Below, one piece after another: positions 1-8,751 of a stretch of 64,000 bases of DNA (positions are counted from its first letter, which is position 1; each line of letters opens with the position of its first letter). The stretch spans positions 3,038,001 to 3,102,000 of the forward strand of contig NZ_CP159342.1 in NCBI RefSeq assembly GCF_040499845.1. Reading direction: 5' to 3'. The position numbers and the translations under genes were made by a program. This stretch comes from Micromonospora sp. CCTCC AA 2012012. GTDB lineage: Bacteria; Actinomycetota; Actinomycetes; Mycobacteriales; Micromonosporaceae. The notes beneath the pieces are model-generated. The model did no database searches. It saw only the letters and a program-made list of their open reading frames with translations, and was not told where the DNA came from.

Positions 1-884
1 TACCGCTTGGGGAACAGGGTGCCGAAGGCGAGATCCTCCAGCTCCCACTTGATCGTGTTCATACCCAGGCGGTGCGCGAGGGGCGCGAGGATCTCCAGCG
101 TCTCCTTCGCCTTCTGCTCCTGCTTGGGGCGGGGCAGGAAGGTGAGGGTACGCATGTTGTGCAGCCGGTCGGCCAGCTTGATCACCAGCACCCGGGGGTC
201 CTTGGCCATCGCCACGACCATCTTGCGGATGGTCTCCGCCTTGGCCGCGTCACCGAGCTTGACCTTGTCCAGCTTCGTCACGCCGTCGACCAGGAGGGTC
301 ACCTCGGGGCCGAAGTCGGCCCGCATCTGGTCCAGGGTGTATTCGGTGTCCTCGATGGTGTCGTGCAGCAGCGCGGCGACCAGGGTGGTGGTGTCCATGC
401 CCAGGTTGCCCAGGATCGTGGCCACCGCCAGCGGGTGGGTGATGTACGGGTCACCGGACTTGCGGTACTGACCGGAGTGCCAGCGCGCCGCGGTGTCGAA
501 CGCCCGCTGCAACAGCTTGGCGTCGGCCTTCGGGTGGTTCTCCCGGTGCGTCGCGATCAGCGGCTCCAGCACCTCGCTGACCTGCGACGTCTGCCACGGG
601 GCGTTGAACCGCGCCAACCGGGCCCGGACGCGCCGGCCGGTGGGCGCGTTGGACAGGGCGAAGCCACCGCTGGGCGAGGGATCCACCGCCGGATCACCGG
701 GGAACGGCACCACGACCTGGTCGTCCGAGGACGACCCGCCGTCCGCCGCCACCTCGGGGGCGACGCCGTCGCCGGCGCCCGTCACCCGGGCCGGCGGGTT
801 GCCGCTCCGCTCGGTCACCGAGCCGTCCGCGTCGCCTGTCGGGTGCACCGTGCCCTCCACCGGAGGGACGACATCGTGGGACAC
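1..884 (-). CDS. relA: RelA/SpoT-type (p)ppGpp synthetase/hydrolase, N-terminal part (runs off the window)
   Basis: Makes and degrades the stringent-response alarmone (p)ppGpp in the cytoplasm. The 294 codons seen hold a low-complexity leader (about residues 1-95), then the HD hydrolase domain: HDTIEDT near residue 172 and [11 protein letters not shown] near 235 are the metal-binding and catalytic signatures of the Rel family. The reading ends in [21 protein letters not shown], the start of the linker to the synthetase domain, so synthetase, TGS and ACT domains lie outside. The GTG start at 884 is chosen because GAGGAGG lies about 5 nt upstream. It is last in the secD-secF-apt-relA order typical of actinobacteria. 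Because the HD motifs are intact I expect a bifunctional enzyme, but the synthetase half cannot be seen. Confidence 0.95.
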   Translation of the reverse strand, partial: MSHDVVPPVEGTVHPTGDADGSVTERSGNPPARVTGAGDGVAPEVAADGGSSSDDQVVVPFPGDPAVDPSPSGGFALSNAPTGRRVRARLARFNAPWQTSQVSEVLEPLIATHRENHPKADAKLLQRAFDTAARWHSGQYRKSGDPYITHPLAVATILGNLGMDTTTLVAALLHDTIEDTEYTLDQMRADFGPEVTLLVDGVTKLDKVKLGDAAKAETIRKMVVAMAKDPRVLVIKLADRLHNMRTLTFLPRPKQEQKAKETLEILAPLAHRLGMNTIKWELEDLAFGTLFPKR

Positions 885-1077
885 CGGCCTCCTCACCGCT
901 CGCCGGGAACGCGCCGACCGTCTGGCCGACGTTCCGTCCAACCGACCCGGGGGCCGGTGTTGTTCCGCGCCGCCGGGCGGTGGCCGCCCGGTCAGCAAAG
1001 GGCAATGCTACCCGTACGCAGGGTGCCCTGCCGCTCCGCCGGACGGTCCCCACCGGGTCCGCTCGACGGGTCCGGTA

Positions 1078-1644
1078 TCAAACGGTCAGCAGGGCATGGA
1101 CCGGGCGCGGGGCGAGCCGCTTCCGGCCGGAGAGGAAGCCCAGCTCCAGCAGGACGGTGAACCCGGACACCGTGCCGCCGGCCCGCTCCACCAGGTCGAG
1201 GGTCGCCTCGGCGGTGCCTCCGGTGGCCAGCACGTCGTCCACCACCAGCACCCGGTGCCCGGCCGTGAACGCGTCCTGGTGCACCTCCAGCGTCGCCTCG
1301 CCGTACTCCAGCGCGTAGGAGGCCGAGTACGCCGGGCGGGGCAGCTTGCCGGCCTTGCGCACCGGCACCACGCCGACACCCGTGGCGTACGCGATGGCGG
1401 CGGCGATCACGAAGCCCCGGGCCTCGATGCCGACCACCGCGTCGAATGAGTCCCGACCGTGGTGGGCGATGATCCCGTCGATCACCTGACGGAACACCTC
1501 GCCGTCGGCGAAGAGCGGCATCAGGTCCTTGAACATGACCCCGGGCTTCGGGAAGTCCGGCACGTCCAGCACCCGGCTCGCCACCAGTTGGGCGACCTCG
1601 ATGCCACTGTCTCCGCGTACCCCGGTGCTGTGGGTCTCCGTCAC
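1078..1644 (-). CDS. apt: Adenine phosphoribosyltransferase
   Basis: Purine salvage: adenine + PRPP gives AMP + PPi in the cytoplasm. The 188-residue protein has the family features: DFPKPGVMFKDLMPL near the N-terminus, GIEARGF, and the PRPP-binding motif VLVVDDVLATGGTAEA near residues 130-145. A longer reading back to 1920 is possible, but it would cross a perfect-looking hairpin and give a low-complexity Arg-rich extension, so GTG at 1644 (VTETHSTGVRG) is preferred. The upstream Shine-Dalgarno is weak (GGAAG). It sits between secF and relA, as in other actinobacteria, where (p)ppGpp and purine metabolism genes travel together. Confidence 0.93.
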   Translation of the reverse strand: MTETHSTGVRGDSGIEVAQLVASRVLDVPDFPKPGVMFKDLMPLFADGEVFRQVIDGIIAHHGRDSFDAVVGIEARGFVIAAAIAYATGVGVVPVRKAGKLPRPAYSASYALEYGEATLEVHQDAFTAGHRVLVVDDVLATGGTAEATLDLVERAGGTVSGFTVLLELGFLSGRKRLAPRPVHALLTV

Positions 1645-1670
1645 GGCGCTTCCGTTCCCCTTCGTACGAC

Positions 1671-1714
1671 GACGGCGTCCTCCATGCTGCTCGCACAGCA
1701 TGAAGGACGCCGTC
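1671..1714 (-). terminator. Strong inverted repeat between secF and apt
   Basis: Left arm 1671-1689 and right arm 1696-1714 pair at 18 of 19 positions (one C-A mismatch) around a 6-nt loop. It lies 33 nt past the secF stop and 26 nt before the apt start. There is no T-run after it, as is common for actinobacterial terminators. It could terminate or attenuate the yajC-secDF transcript before apt-relA. Confidence 0.65.
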
Positions 1715-1747
1715 ACATTGCTCGCGACCGGGTCTGCCCGGTCCTGG

Positions 1748-2935
1748 TCAGCGCCGCTTCGCGCCGCCCGGGCGGTTTCCGCCACCACTCGGGCGTCCGC
1801 CCCGGGTCGCCGTCGGGCGCTTGCCGACCGGCCGGGAACCGACCTTCGGCGCGGCGCCGGCCAGCGCCGCCGCCTCCGGGTCGATGGGCTCGTCGGTGAC
1901 CGTGGCGGCCCGTGGCGCACCCTTCGGCGTCAGCTCACCGCGGGCGATCGCACCCCGGCGGGCCAGCACCCGCTTGTGGTGCGCGCTGATCCGCGGGTCC
2001 TGGTTCTTCAGCAGCACCAGCAGCGGCGTGGCCAGCAGGATGGAGGTCAGGAACGCCACCGCCATACCGACGAAGAGCACCAGGCCGAGGTCCTTCAGGG
2101 TGCCCGCGCCGAGCAGACCGGCACCGATGAAGAGCAGACCGCCGACCGGGAGCAGGGCGACCACCGAGGTGTTCAGCGACCGCATCAGGCTCTGGTTCAG
2201 CGCCAGGTTGGCCGCCTCGCCGTAGGTGAGGTTGTTGTTCGCGGTGATGCCGCGGGTGTTCTCCTGAACCTTGTCGAAGACCACCACCACGTCATAGAGG
2301 GCGAAGCCCAGGATGGTGAGGAAACCGATGATCGTCGACGGGGTGACCTCGAAGCCGACCAGCGAGTAGATGCCGGCGGTGAGGATCAGGTTCATGAAGA
2401 GCGAGGTGATCGCGGCGACGGCCATCCGCCACTCGAAGCGCAGGATCAGATAGACCGCCACCACCGCGATGAAGATCAGCAGACCGAGCAGCGCACGCTC
2501 GGTCACCTGGCTGCCGAACGACGCGCTGACCTGGTTCCCACCGACCTGGCTGAACGGGATGCCGAACTTGTCGGCGATCGCGGTCTTCACGTCGTTCGCC
2601 TGGGTGGGCGTCAGCTCCGGGGTGCGCATCTCGTACGAGTCGCCGTTGGTCCCGCCGACCTTCTGCGCGGTGGCCACCTGCACGCCGCCGCCCTTGGCCG
2701 CCAGGATGTCGTTCACCTGCCGCTCGGTGTCGTCGAGGGTGCCGACGCTGGCCGGCACGACGAGCGAGTTGCCACCGGCGAACTCGATGCCGAGGCTGAA
2801 GCCCCGGATCGCGAAGCTCAGCACCGCGATCAGGGCCAGCACCCCGGCGACGGCGAACCACAGCTTGCGCCGGCCGACGATGTTGAGATCGGCCTCGCCC
2901 CGGTAGAGCCGGGACGCCAGACCACTCTTAGCCAT
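1748..2935 (-). CDS. secF: Protein translocase subunit SecF
   Basis: Membrane partner of SecD in the SecDF complex, which uses the proton gradient to pull exported proteins through SecYEG. The 395-residue protein has an N-terminal membrane segment (about 27-46), the family motif GIEFAGGNS just after it, a periplasmic-type domain, and a cluster of five further membrane segments from about residue 135, with TILGFALYDVVVVFDKVQEN being the characteristic SecD/SecF membrane motif. The C-terminal 90 residues are Pro/Gly/Arg-rich and cytosolic. The ATG is one base after the secD stop, so the two are translationally coupled. Confidence 0.97.
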   Translation of the reverse strand: MAKSGLASRLYRGEADLNIVGRRKLWFAVAGVLALIAVLSFAIRGFSLGIEFAGGNSLVVPASVGTLDDTERQVNDILAAKGGGVQVATAQKVGGTNGDSYEMRTPELTPTQANDVKTAIADKFGIPFSQVGGNQVSASFGSQVTERALLGLLIFIAVVAVYLILRFEWRMAVAAITSLFMNLILTAGIYSLVGFEVTPSTIIGFLTILGFALYDVVVVFDKVQENTRGITANNNLTYGEAANLALNQSLMRSLNTSVVALLPVGGLLFIGAGLLGAGTLKDLGLVLFVGMAVAFLTSILLATPLLVLLKNQDPRISAHHKRVLARRGAIARGELTPKGAPRAATVTDEPIDPEAAALAGAAPKVGSRPVGKRPTATRGGRPSGGGNRPGGAKRR

Positions 2936-2936
2936 C

Positions 2937-4874
2937 TCAGGCCTCCTTGACGACGCGCGGGTTGCGAGCGGCGGCCTGCTCGGTCGACCGGGCCGGCAGG
3001 GCCCGGCCGAGACCGCTGACCCGTGGGGACAGGAACGCCCGGGTACTGGCGAACATCGTCATGATCGGGTGACGGAAGAGGAAGACGACCACCAGGTCCA
3101 GCACCGTCGCCAGGCCGAGCGCGAAGGCGAAGCCCTTCACCGTGCCGACCGAGACGATGTAGAGCACCACGGCGGACATCAGGGTGATCGCGTTCGCCGA
3201 GATGATCGTCCGGCGGGCGCGGACCCAGGCGCGCGGCACGGCACTGCGCGGGCTGCGACCCTCGCGGATCTCGTCCTTGAGCCGCTCGAAGTAGATGACG
3301 AAGGAGTCCGCCGCGACACCGAGTGAGACGATCATGCCGGCGATGCCGGCGAGGGTGAGGGTGAAGCCGATCGACCGGCCGAGCACCACCAGGGCGCCGA
3401 AGACCAGCAGCCCGGAGAGCACCAGGCTCAGGAAGATCACCGAGCCCAGCAGCCGGTAGTAGAAGAACGAGTAGATGATGACCAGCAGCATGCCGATGCC
3501 GGCGGCGAGCAGACCGGCCCGCAGCTGGCTGTCGCCCAGCGTCGCCGTCACGTTCTGCTGCTCCTGCTGCACGAAGGTCACCGGCAGGGCGCCGTAGCGC
3601 AGCTGGCTGGCCAGCGCGTTGGCGGTCTTGTTGTCGAAGTTGCCGGTGATCTGGGAGTCGCCGGTCAGCACGCCCTGGATCTCCGGCGACGAGACGATCT
3701 TGTTGTCCAGCACCACGGCGACCCGGCACTTGCCGTCCTGCCCGAGGGCGCTCTGGTCACAGGCCTGGCCGGTGTTGTTGAACGCCTCCTTGGTCAGGTT
3801 GGTCCACTTCTCCTGGCCGTCGCTCTTGAACTGGAGGCTGACCACCCAGGAGCTGGTCTGGTCGAGCTGCGCGGAGGCGTTCTTGACGTCGGTGCCGGCG
3901 ACCTTGGCCACGTCGAGCAGGTACTTCGCGCCGCTCTCGCAGGCGACCGCCTTCTGCTTCGGGTCCTTGATCGACGCCGCCGGCCGCTTGTCGAGCTGGG
4001 CGCAGCTGATCGTCGGGACGTTGAACTGCATCTCCGGCGACAGCACCGCGACCTCCTGCGGGGAGAGGGTGCTGAAGGCCTTGAGCTGCGCGGCCTGCGA
4101 CGGGTCGGCCGGGGCCTGCAGGGCGCTCGCGGCGGCCCAGGCGGCCGGGCCGACCTTCTGCTGCACGGCCTTGCGCTGCTCCTCGATGCCCTGCGGCACC
4201 GGCGCGGCGCTGGTGCTCGGCGACGGCGCGGCGGCGCTCGGCGAGGCCGACGGGGTCGGGGCGGCGGCGCTGGCGCTCGGCGTCGGGGCCATGCCGCCCT
4301 GACCACCGGCGCTCGGCGAGGCGGTGACCTTGGCGCCCGTGCTGGCCGACGGCTTCGGGGCCGCGCTGCCCGAGGGCTTCGGGGCCGCACTGCCGGAGGG
4401 CTTCGGGGCCGCACTGCCGGACGGGGCCGGGGTGGCGCTGGGGGCGGGGGCCGGCGGGGCGGTCGCGCCGCTGCCGTCGGTCGCCTTCAGCACCTTGCGG
4501 AAGCGCAGCTCGGCGGCGCTGCCCACGTCGGTCAGGTCCCGGTTCTCACCGGGCAGGGAGATGACGATGTTCCGGTTGCCCTCGGTGACCACCTCGGCCT
4601 CGGCCACGCCGTAGCCGTTGACCCGGCTCTCGATGATCTGACGCGCCTCCTCGAGGTTGGCGGCCGTCGGCGGCTTGCCGTCCAGGCTGTTGGTGGCCTC
4701 GAGCGCTACCCGGGTGCCGCCGATCAGGTCCAGGCCGAGCCGCGGCTCCAGCCGGTCCTTCCAGCCACCACTGGCGCCGCCCGAGAAGAACACCAAAAGA
4801 TAGAGGACGACGAAGATGAACCCGAGCACGGCGAGCTGCCGTCCGGGGCGCATCTGTCCCTGAGGTGGTGCCAC
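2937..4874 (-). CDS. secD: Protein translocase subunit SecD
   Basis: Proton-driven export accessory subunit working with SecF. GTG at 4874 (VAPPQGQMRPGRQL) is chosen, giving 645 residues; the reading extends upstream to 4982 but without a clear ribosome site. A membrane segment at about residues 13-32 is followed by the SecD signature LGLDLIGGTRVALEA. The large extracytoplasmic domain carries an odd Ala/Pro/Ser-rich stretch (about residues 130-225) containing an eight-residue tandem repeat (PKPSGSAA). Five C-terminal membrane segments include GIAGMIVSLGVAADSFVIYFER. Such low-complexity inserts occur in other actinobacterial SecD proteins, so it is probably functional. Confidence 0.96.
   Translation of the reverse strand: MAPPQGQMRPGRQLAVLGFIFVVLYLLVFFSGGASGGWKDRLEPRLGLDLIGGTRVALEATNSLDGKPPTAANLEEARQIIESRVNGYGVAEAEVVTEGNRNIVISLPGENRDLTDVGSAAELRFRKVLKATDGSGATAPPAPAPSATPAPSGSAAPKPSGSAAPKPSGSAAPKPSASTGAKVTASPSAGGQGGMAPTPSASAAAPTPSASPSAAAPSPSTSAAPVPQGIEEQRKAVQQKVGPAAWAAASALQAPADPSQAAQLKAFSTLSPQEVAVLSPEMQFNVPTISCAQLDKRPAASIKDPKQKAVACESGAKYLLDVAKVAGTDVKNASAQLDQTSSWVVSLQFKSDGQEKWTNLTKEAFNNTGQACDQSALGQDGKCRVAVVLDNKIVSSPEIQGVLTGDSQITGNFDNKTANALASQLRYGALPVTFVQQEQQNVTATLGDSQLRAGLLAAGIGMLLVIIYSFFYYRLLGSVIFLSLVLSGLLVFGALVVLGRSIGFTLTLAGIAGMIVSLGVAADSFVIYFERLKDEIREGRSPRSAVPRAWVRARRTIISANAITLMSAVVLYIVSVGTVKGFAFALGLATVLDLVVVFLFRHPIMTMFASTRAFLSPRVSGLGRALPARSTEQAAARNPRVVKEA
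4351..4422 (-). repeat. Three 24-nt tandem repeats inside secD
   Basis: Units at 4351-4374, 4375-4398 and 4399-4422 differ by only one to three bases and encode the PKPSGSAA-type repeat in the extracytoplasmic linker. Their length is a multiple of three, so copy-number change would keep the frame. Confidence 0.85.
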
Positions 4875-5096
4875 GGCTGTCCTGTCTCCCTGTACGGTCG
4901 CGCCGCTGCTGCCAGCGGCGACGAATGTCGGGCCGGGGATCTCCGGCCGACTGCTCTGGCGGGTCGACGCCCCGGCCGACACGCCCTCCGGGTCACGACG
5001 CGGCGGCGTCGGGGGGAGGTGGCACGTGTCGGCGTCCGGCGCCGACCCAACTATCCACTTGTACGCATCAATCCGCTGCCCCGTCCGGGCCGGCGG

Positions 5097-5444
5097 TCAC
5101 TCCTTGACGACCTCGGCGTCCTCGGTGAGCGACTCGGTGGTCTCGGGGCGCTCGGCCTGGTTGACCACCCGGGCGATGGCCGGACGGGCGTACCGGGTCT
5201 GCACGCCGGGGGCGACCTCGAGCAGGACGGTGTCGTCGTCCACGCCGGTGACCGTGCCGTACAGGCCGCCGATGGTGACGACCTCGTCACCCGGGGAGAG
5301 GGTGGACTGCATCTGCTCGGCCTCGCGGCGGCGCTTCTGCTGAGGGCGGATCATCATGAAGTACATGACGCCGAAGAGCAGAGCGATCATCAGGATCGGC
5401 GTCAGGCCGCCGGCTCCTCCGCCACCCGCTGCAAGGTTATGCAC
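5097..5444 (-). CDS. yajC: Preprotein translocase subunit YajC
   Basis: Small single-span membrane protein that associates with SecDF. With the GTG at 5444 (preceded by GGGAAGG) it has 115 residues: a Gly-rich N-terminus, one membrane segment (LTPILMIALLFGVMYFMMI), the invariant RPQQKRRRE just after it, then the YajC beta-domain with LSPGDEVVTIGGLYGTV. The C-terminus is acidic. It is the first gene of the yajC-secD-secF run and is followed by a 222-nt gap before secD. Confidence 0.95.
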   Translation of the reverse strand: MHNLAAGGGGAGGLTPILMIALLFGVMYFMMIRPQQKRRREAEQMQSTLSPGDEVVTIGGLYGTVTGVDDDTVLLEVAPGVQTRYARPAIARVVNQAERPETTESLTEDAEVVKE

Positions 5445-5532
5445 GGTTGTCGACCTTCCCATTGGCCTCCGCACCTGACCCGAGGGCACCGGAGCGGAGG
5501 CGGATTCTCACGTCCTGTACAGACCGCGGCGA

Positions 5533-5562
5533 AGTCTAATCCCTGCACCTGAGAAGACCGAA
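5533..5562 (-). promoter_or_regulatory. Possible promoter upstream of yajC
   Basis: Reading the minus strand, TTCGGT (5562-5557) and TAGACT (5538-5533) are 18 nt apart, 89 nt before the yajC start. The -10 fits TAnnnT; the -35 is poor. It sits in the 140-nt ruvB-yajC gap, the only sizeable gap before the sec genes. Confidence 0.3.
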
Positions 5563-5584
5563 TGCGACCCAGATCACGTTCGGA

Positions 5585-6649
5585 TCACGGCTGATCGGGT
5601 GGTGCGGAGAACAGATCGGGCACGGAAGGGGCGTCAGTGCCAAATGTACCATTCGGTGGGGTACGCCCCAGATGGCGCCAGGCAGCCTCCGTCGCCACCC
5701 GGCCACGCGGCGTCCGGGCGAGCAGCCCCGCCCGGACCAGGAACGGCTCACAGACCTCCTCCACCGTGTCCGGCTGCTCCCCCACCGCCACGGCCAGGGT
5801 GGAGAGCCCCACCGGTCCACCCCGGAACGAGTCGACCAGGGCGGTCAGCACCGCCCGGTCCAGCCGGTCCAGGCCGAGGGCGTCGACGTCGTACACGGTG
5901 AGGGCGGCGCGGGCGGTCTCCAGGGTGACCACCCCGTCGGCCCGGACCTCGGCGTAGTCGCGGACCCGGCGCAGCAGCCGGTTGGCGATCCGGGGCGTCC
6001 CCCGGGAGCGACCGGCGATCTCCACCGCGCCCTCGTCGGTGATCGGCACCCCGAGGATCCGGGCCGAGCGGCGCAGCAGCGCCTCCAGGTCGGCCGGGGC
6101 GTAGAAGTCGAGGTGGGCGACGAAGCCGAAGCGGTCGCGCATCGGCCCGGTCAGCAGGCCGGACCGGGTGGTCGCGCCGACCAGGGTGAACGGCTCCACG
6201 TCCAACGGGATCGCGGTGGCACCCGGCCCCTTGCCGACGATCACGTCGACCCGGAAGTCCTCCATCGCGCTGTAGAGCAGCTCCTCCGCCGGCTTGGCGA
6301 TCCGGTGGATCTCGTCAATGAACAGGACGTCGCCCTCGGCGAGACTGGTCAGGATGGCCGCCAGGTCACCGGACCGCTCGATCGCCGGGCCACTGGTCAC
6401 CCGGATCCCGGACCCCAGCTCGGCCGCCACGATATTGGCCAACGTCGTCTTGCCGAGGCCAGGCGGCCCTGAGAGAAGAATGTGGTCGGGCGGGGAGCCG
6501 CGCCGCATCGCGCCCTTGAGCAGCAGGTCGAGCTGGTCGCGGACCCGGTGCTGGGCGATGAACTCCTCGAGCCGCTTGGGGCGGACGCTGGCCTCCGCGT
6601 CCAGTTCCGCGTCGTTGACGTACGCCGAGACCAGGTTCTCCCCCGTCAT
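5585..6649 (-). CDS. ruvB: Holliday junction branch-migration helicase RuvB
   Basis: Hexameric AAA+ motor that drives Holliday junction migration with RuvA. The 354-residue protein begins [13 protein letters not shown] and has Walker [10 protein letters not shown] (about 62-70), Walker B LFIDEIHR, sensor 1 GATTRSGLL and the C-terminal winged helix ending in the HLGRTPP region. Length is normal for the family. Its ATG overlaps the ruvA stop (ATGA), so it is coupled to ruvA. The reading can be extended upstream to 7162, but that part is only ruvA in another frame. Confidence 0.98.
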   Translation of the reverse strand: MTGENLVSAYVNDAELDAEASVRPKRLEEFIAQHRVRDQLDLLLKGAMRRGSPPDHILLSGPPGLGKTTLANIVAAELGSGIRVTSGPAIERSGDLAAILTSLAEGDVLFIDEIHRIAKPAEELLYSAMEDFRVDVIVGKGPGATAIPLDVEPFTLVGATTRSGLLTGPMRDRFGFVAHLDFYAPADLEALLRRSARILGVPITDEGAVEIAGRSRGTPRIANRLLRRVRDYAEVRADGVVTLETARAALTVYDVDALGLDRLDRAVLTALVDSFRGGPVGLSTLAVAVGEQPDTVEEVCEPFLVRAGLLARTPRGRVATEAAWRHLGRTPPNGTFGTDAPSVPDLFSAPPDQP

Positions 6650-7248
6650 CGGGTGCGGCCCAGGAGGCGGATGGCCTGCTTGAGCAGGACCGGCACGGGC
6701 GGGGTCTCGCCGTCGACGGTCTCGGCGACGGCGGCCACCGCCTGCTCCGCCTGGGCGCTCGTCCAGCCGAGCCCGACCAGTGCCTGACGGACCTGTTCCG
6801 GCCAGGCGCCGCCGGTCACCCCGGCCGCCCCGTCCGGACCGATCGGCACCGGGCCGATCCGGTCGCGCAGCTCCAGCACCAGGCGTTCCGCGCCCTTCTT
6901 GCCGATCCCCGGCACCCGGGTCAGCGCGGCGGTGTCGGCGTTGGCGATGGCCTTGCGGACCGCGTCCGGGGTGTGCACGGCGAGCACCGCCTGGGCCAGC
7001 CGGGGGCCGACCCCGCTGGCGGTCTGGAGCAGCTCGAACAGCTGCTTGGCGTCGTCGTCGGCGAAGCCGTAGAGGGTGAGCGAGTCCTCCCGGACGACCA
7101 GGCTGGTGGCGAGCCGGGCCGGCTGGCCGACCCGCAGCTCGGCGAGGGTGCCGGGGGCGCACTGCACCGCCAGGCCGATCCCGCCGACCTCCACCACCGC
7201 GTGGTCCGGACCGGTCGCGGTCACCGTGCCGCGCACGCTGGCGATCAT
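6646..7248 (-). CDS. ruvA: Holliday junction DNA-binding protein RuvA
   Basis: Tetrameric protein that holds the four-way junction and loads RuvB. 200 residues: OB-fold domain I starting MIASVRGTV with [16 protein letters not shown], two helix-hairpin-helix motifs ([12 protein letters not shown] and [16 protein letters not shown]), and the C-terminal three-helix domain ([20 protein letters not shown]) that binds RuvB. It overlaps ruvC upstream and ruvB downstream by 4 nt each. Confidence 0.98.
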   Translation of the reverse strand: MIASVRGTVTATGPDHAVVEVGGIGLAVQCAPGTLAELRVGQPARLATSLVVREDSLTLYGFADDDAKQLFELLQTASGVGPRLAQAVLAVHTPDAVRKAIANADTAALTRVPGIGKKGAERLVLELRDRIGPVPIGPDGAAGVTGGAWPEQVRQALVGLGWTSAQAEQAVAAVAETVDGETPPVPVLLKQAIRLLGRTR

Positions 7249-7772
7249 CGTGCTCCTCCTCGTCGGGCCCGCTCCGCGGCGACGGCCAGCTTGGACCGGG
7301 TGCCGCCCCGCCACACGTGGCAGATGGCCAGCGCCAGCGCGTCGGCGGCGTCGGCCGGCTTGGGCGGCTCCGGCAGCCGCAGCAGCCGGGTCACCATGGT
7401 CGTCATCTGCTTCTTGTCGGCCTGACCGGAACCGGTCACCGCCGCCTTCACCTCGCTCGGCGTGTACGTCTGCACGGGCAGCCCGGCGCGTGCCCCGGCG
7501 AGCACCGCGATGCCGCTGGCCTGGGCGGTGCCCATCACCGTGCGGACGTTGTGCTGGCTGAACACCCGCTCCACGGCGACCGCGTCGGGCCGGTGCTCGG
7601 CGACCAGCTCGGTCAGCGAGCGGTCCAGGTGCAGCAGGCGCAGCGGCAGCTCGTCGCCCGGGTCGGTGTAGACGACGTAGTAGGCGATCAGCGTGCAGGG
7701 CCGGCCCGGCACGCCCTCGACCACGCCGACCCCGCACCGGGTCAGTCCCGGGTCGACGCCGAGCACGCGCAC
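7245..7772 (-). CDS. ruvC: Holliday junction resolvase RuvC
   Basis: Cleaves Holliday junctions symmetrically as a dimer. GTG at 7772 is chosen, with GGGGAGGAGG about 6 nt upstream, giving 175 residues. The RNase H-like fold shows the acidic active site: Asp in VRVLGVDPG at residue 7, Glu in AVAVERVF, and the pair in [12 protein letters not shown]. First gene of the ruvCAB operon. In many actinobacteria yebC lies upstream; here the upstream neighbour is a divergent dehydrogenase. Confidence 0.97.
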   Translation of the reverse strand: MRVLGVDPGLTRCGVGVVEGVPGRPCTLIAYYVVYTDPGDELPLRLLHLDRSLTELVAEHRPDAVAVERVFSQHNVRTVMGTAQASGIAVLAGARAGLPVQTYTPSEVKAAVTGSGQADKKQMTTMVTRLLRLPEPPKPADAADALALAICHVWRGGTRSKLAVAAERARRGGAR

Positions 7773-7796
7773 GCCGCCTCCTCCCCGAGCCGCCAG

Positions 7797-7836
7797 CAGT
7801 ACGTGTGTTCGACACCCTACTGGTCCACTCCGACGG
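7797..7836 (-). promoter_or_regulatory. Candidate DNA-damage promoter of ruvCAB
   Basis: On the minus strand, CCGTCGGAG (7836-7828), 8 nt, then TAGGGT (7819-7814) resembles the mycobacterial RecA-independent damage promoter (TTGTCRGTG-N8-TAnnnT) at 6 of 9 positions plus a full -10. Just downstream, TCGAAC-N4-GTACTG (7812-7797) is half of a LexA box. Start of transcription would be near 7807, about 35 nt before ruvC. Only a pattern match. Confidence 0.3.
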
Positions 7837-7954
7837 AGGCCCCGGCGGACACGCCGACCCTCGCCGGCCGCGACCCGCGCCACACACTCCGGGTGCCGAG
7901 TATGTGTCGCCGCCCCATGTGCCGCCGGCCACACAGCTCGTAACTTCTTGCGCC

Positions 7955-8737
7955 ATGACGGCAGAACCCGTGGCGGTCCCCCACGTCGTACGCCTCGACC
8001 TCTCCGGTCGTAGCGCCCTGGTGACCGGTGGTGGCAGCGGCATCGGCCGGGCCTGTGCCCTGCGGCTGGCGGCGGCCGGCGCGGCGGTGCTGGTGGTGGA
8101 CCGGAACACCGAGGCGGCGAAGGCGGTCGCCGCCGAGGCGGGGGGCCGGGCCGAGGGGGTCGACCTGGCCGACCCGGCCGCGGTGGACCGGCTCGACGCC
8201 GAGGTGGACATCGTGGTCAACAACGCCGGGCTCCAGCACGTCGCCCCGGTGCAGGACTTTCCGGTGGAGCGCTTCGAGTACATCCAGCGGGTGATGGTGG
8301 AGGCGCCGTTCCTGCTCGTGCGGCGGGCGCTGCCGTACATGTACGCGCAGGGCTGGGGCCGCATCGTCAACATCTCCTCGGTGCACGGGCTGCGCGCCTC
8401 GCCGTACAAGGCGGCGTACGTGTCGGCCAAGCACGCCTTGGAGGGGCTGTCGAAGGTGGTCGCCCTGGAGGGCGCCGCGCACGGCGTGACCGCCAACTGC
8501 ATCAATCCGGCGTACGTGCGCACGGCGCTGGTGGAGAGCCAGATCGCCGACCAGGCGGCCAGCCACGGCATCGGCGAGGACGAGGTGGTCGAGAAGATCA
8601 TGCTGGCTCGGGCGGCGATCAAACGGCTGATCGAGCCGGCGGAGGTGGCGGAACTGGTGGCGTACCTGTGCTCCCCACCGGCGGCCTTCATCACCGGCGC
8701 CTCGATCGCCCTCGACGGGGGCTGGACGGCCAACTAG
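7955..8737 (+). CDS. Short-chain dehydrogenase, probably 3-hydroxybutyrate dehydrogenase
   Basis: Predicted NAD-dependent oxidation of D-3-hydroxybutyrate to acetoacetate (ketone body or polyhydroxybutyrate use) in the cytoplasm. The 260-residue protein has the SDR cofactor motif [12 protein letters not shown], the catalytic Ser in VNISSVHG and YVSAK. The segments HVAPVQDFP and [15 protein letters not shown] match the 3-hydroxybutyrate dehydrogenase subgroup. ATG at 7955 is used; an in-frame extension to 7805 has no support. The regulator gene begins 14 nt after its stop, so the two likely form an operon. Substrate is inferred from family resemblance. Confidence 0.85.
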   Translation: MTAEPVAVPHVVRLDLSGRSALVTGGGSGIGRACALRLAAAGAAVLVVDRNTEAAKAVAAEAGGRAEGVDLADPAAVDRLDAEVDIVVNNAGLQHVAPVQDFPVERFEYIQRVMVEAPFLLVRRALPYMYAQGWGRIVNISSVHGLRASPYKAAYVSAKHALEGLSKVVALEGAAHGVTANCINPAYVRTALVESQIADQAASHGIGEDEVVEKIMLARAAIKRLIEPAEVAELVAYLCSPPAAFITGASIALDGGWTAN

Positions 8738-8751
8738 TGGCCGCGCGCACA

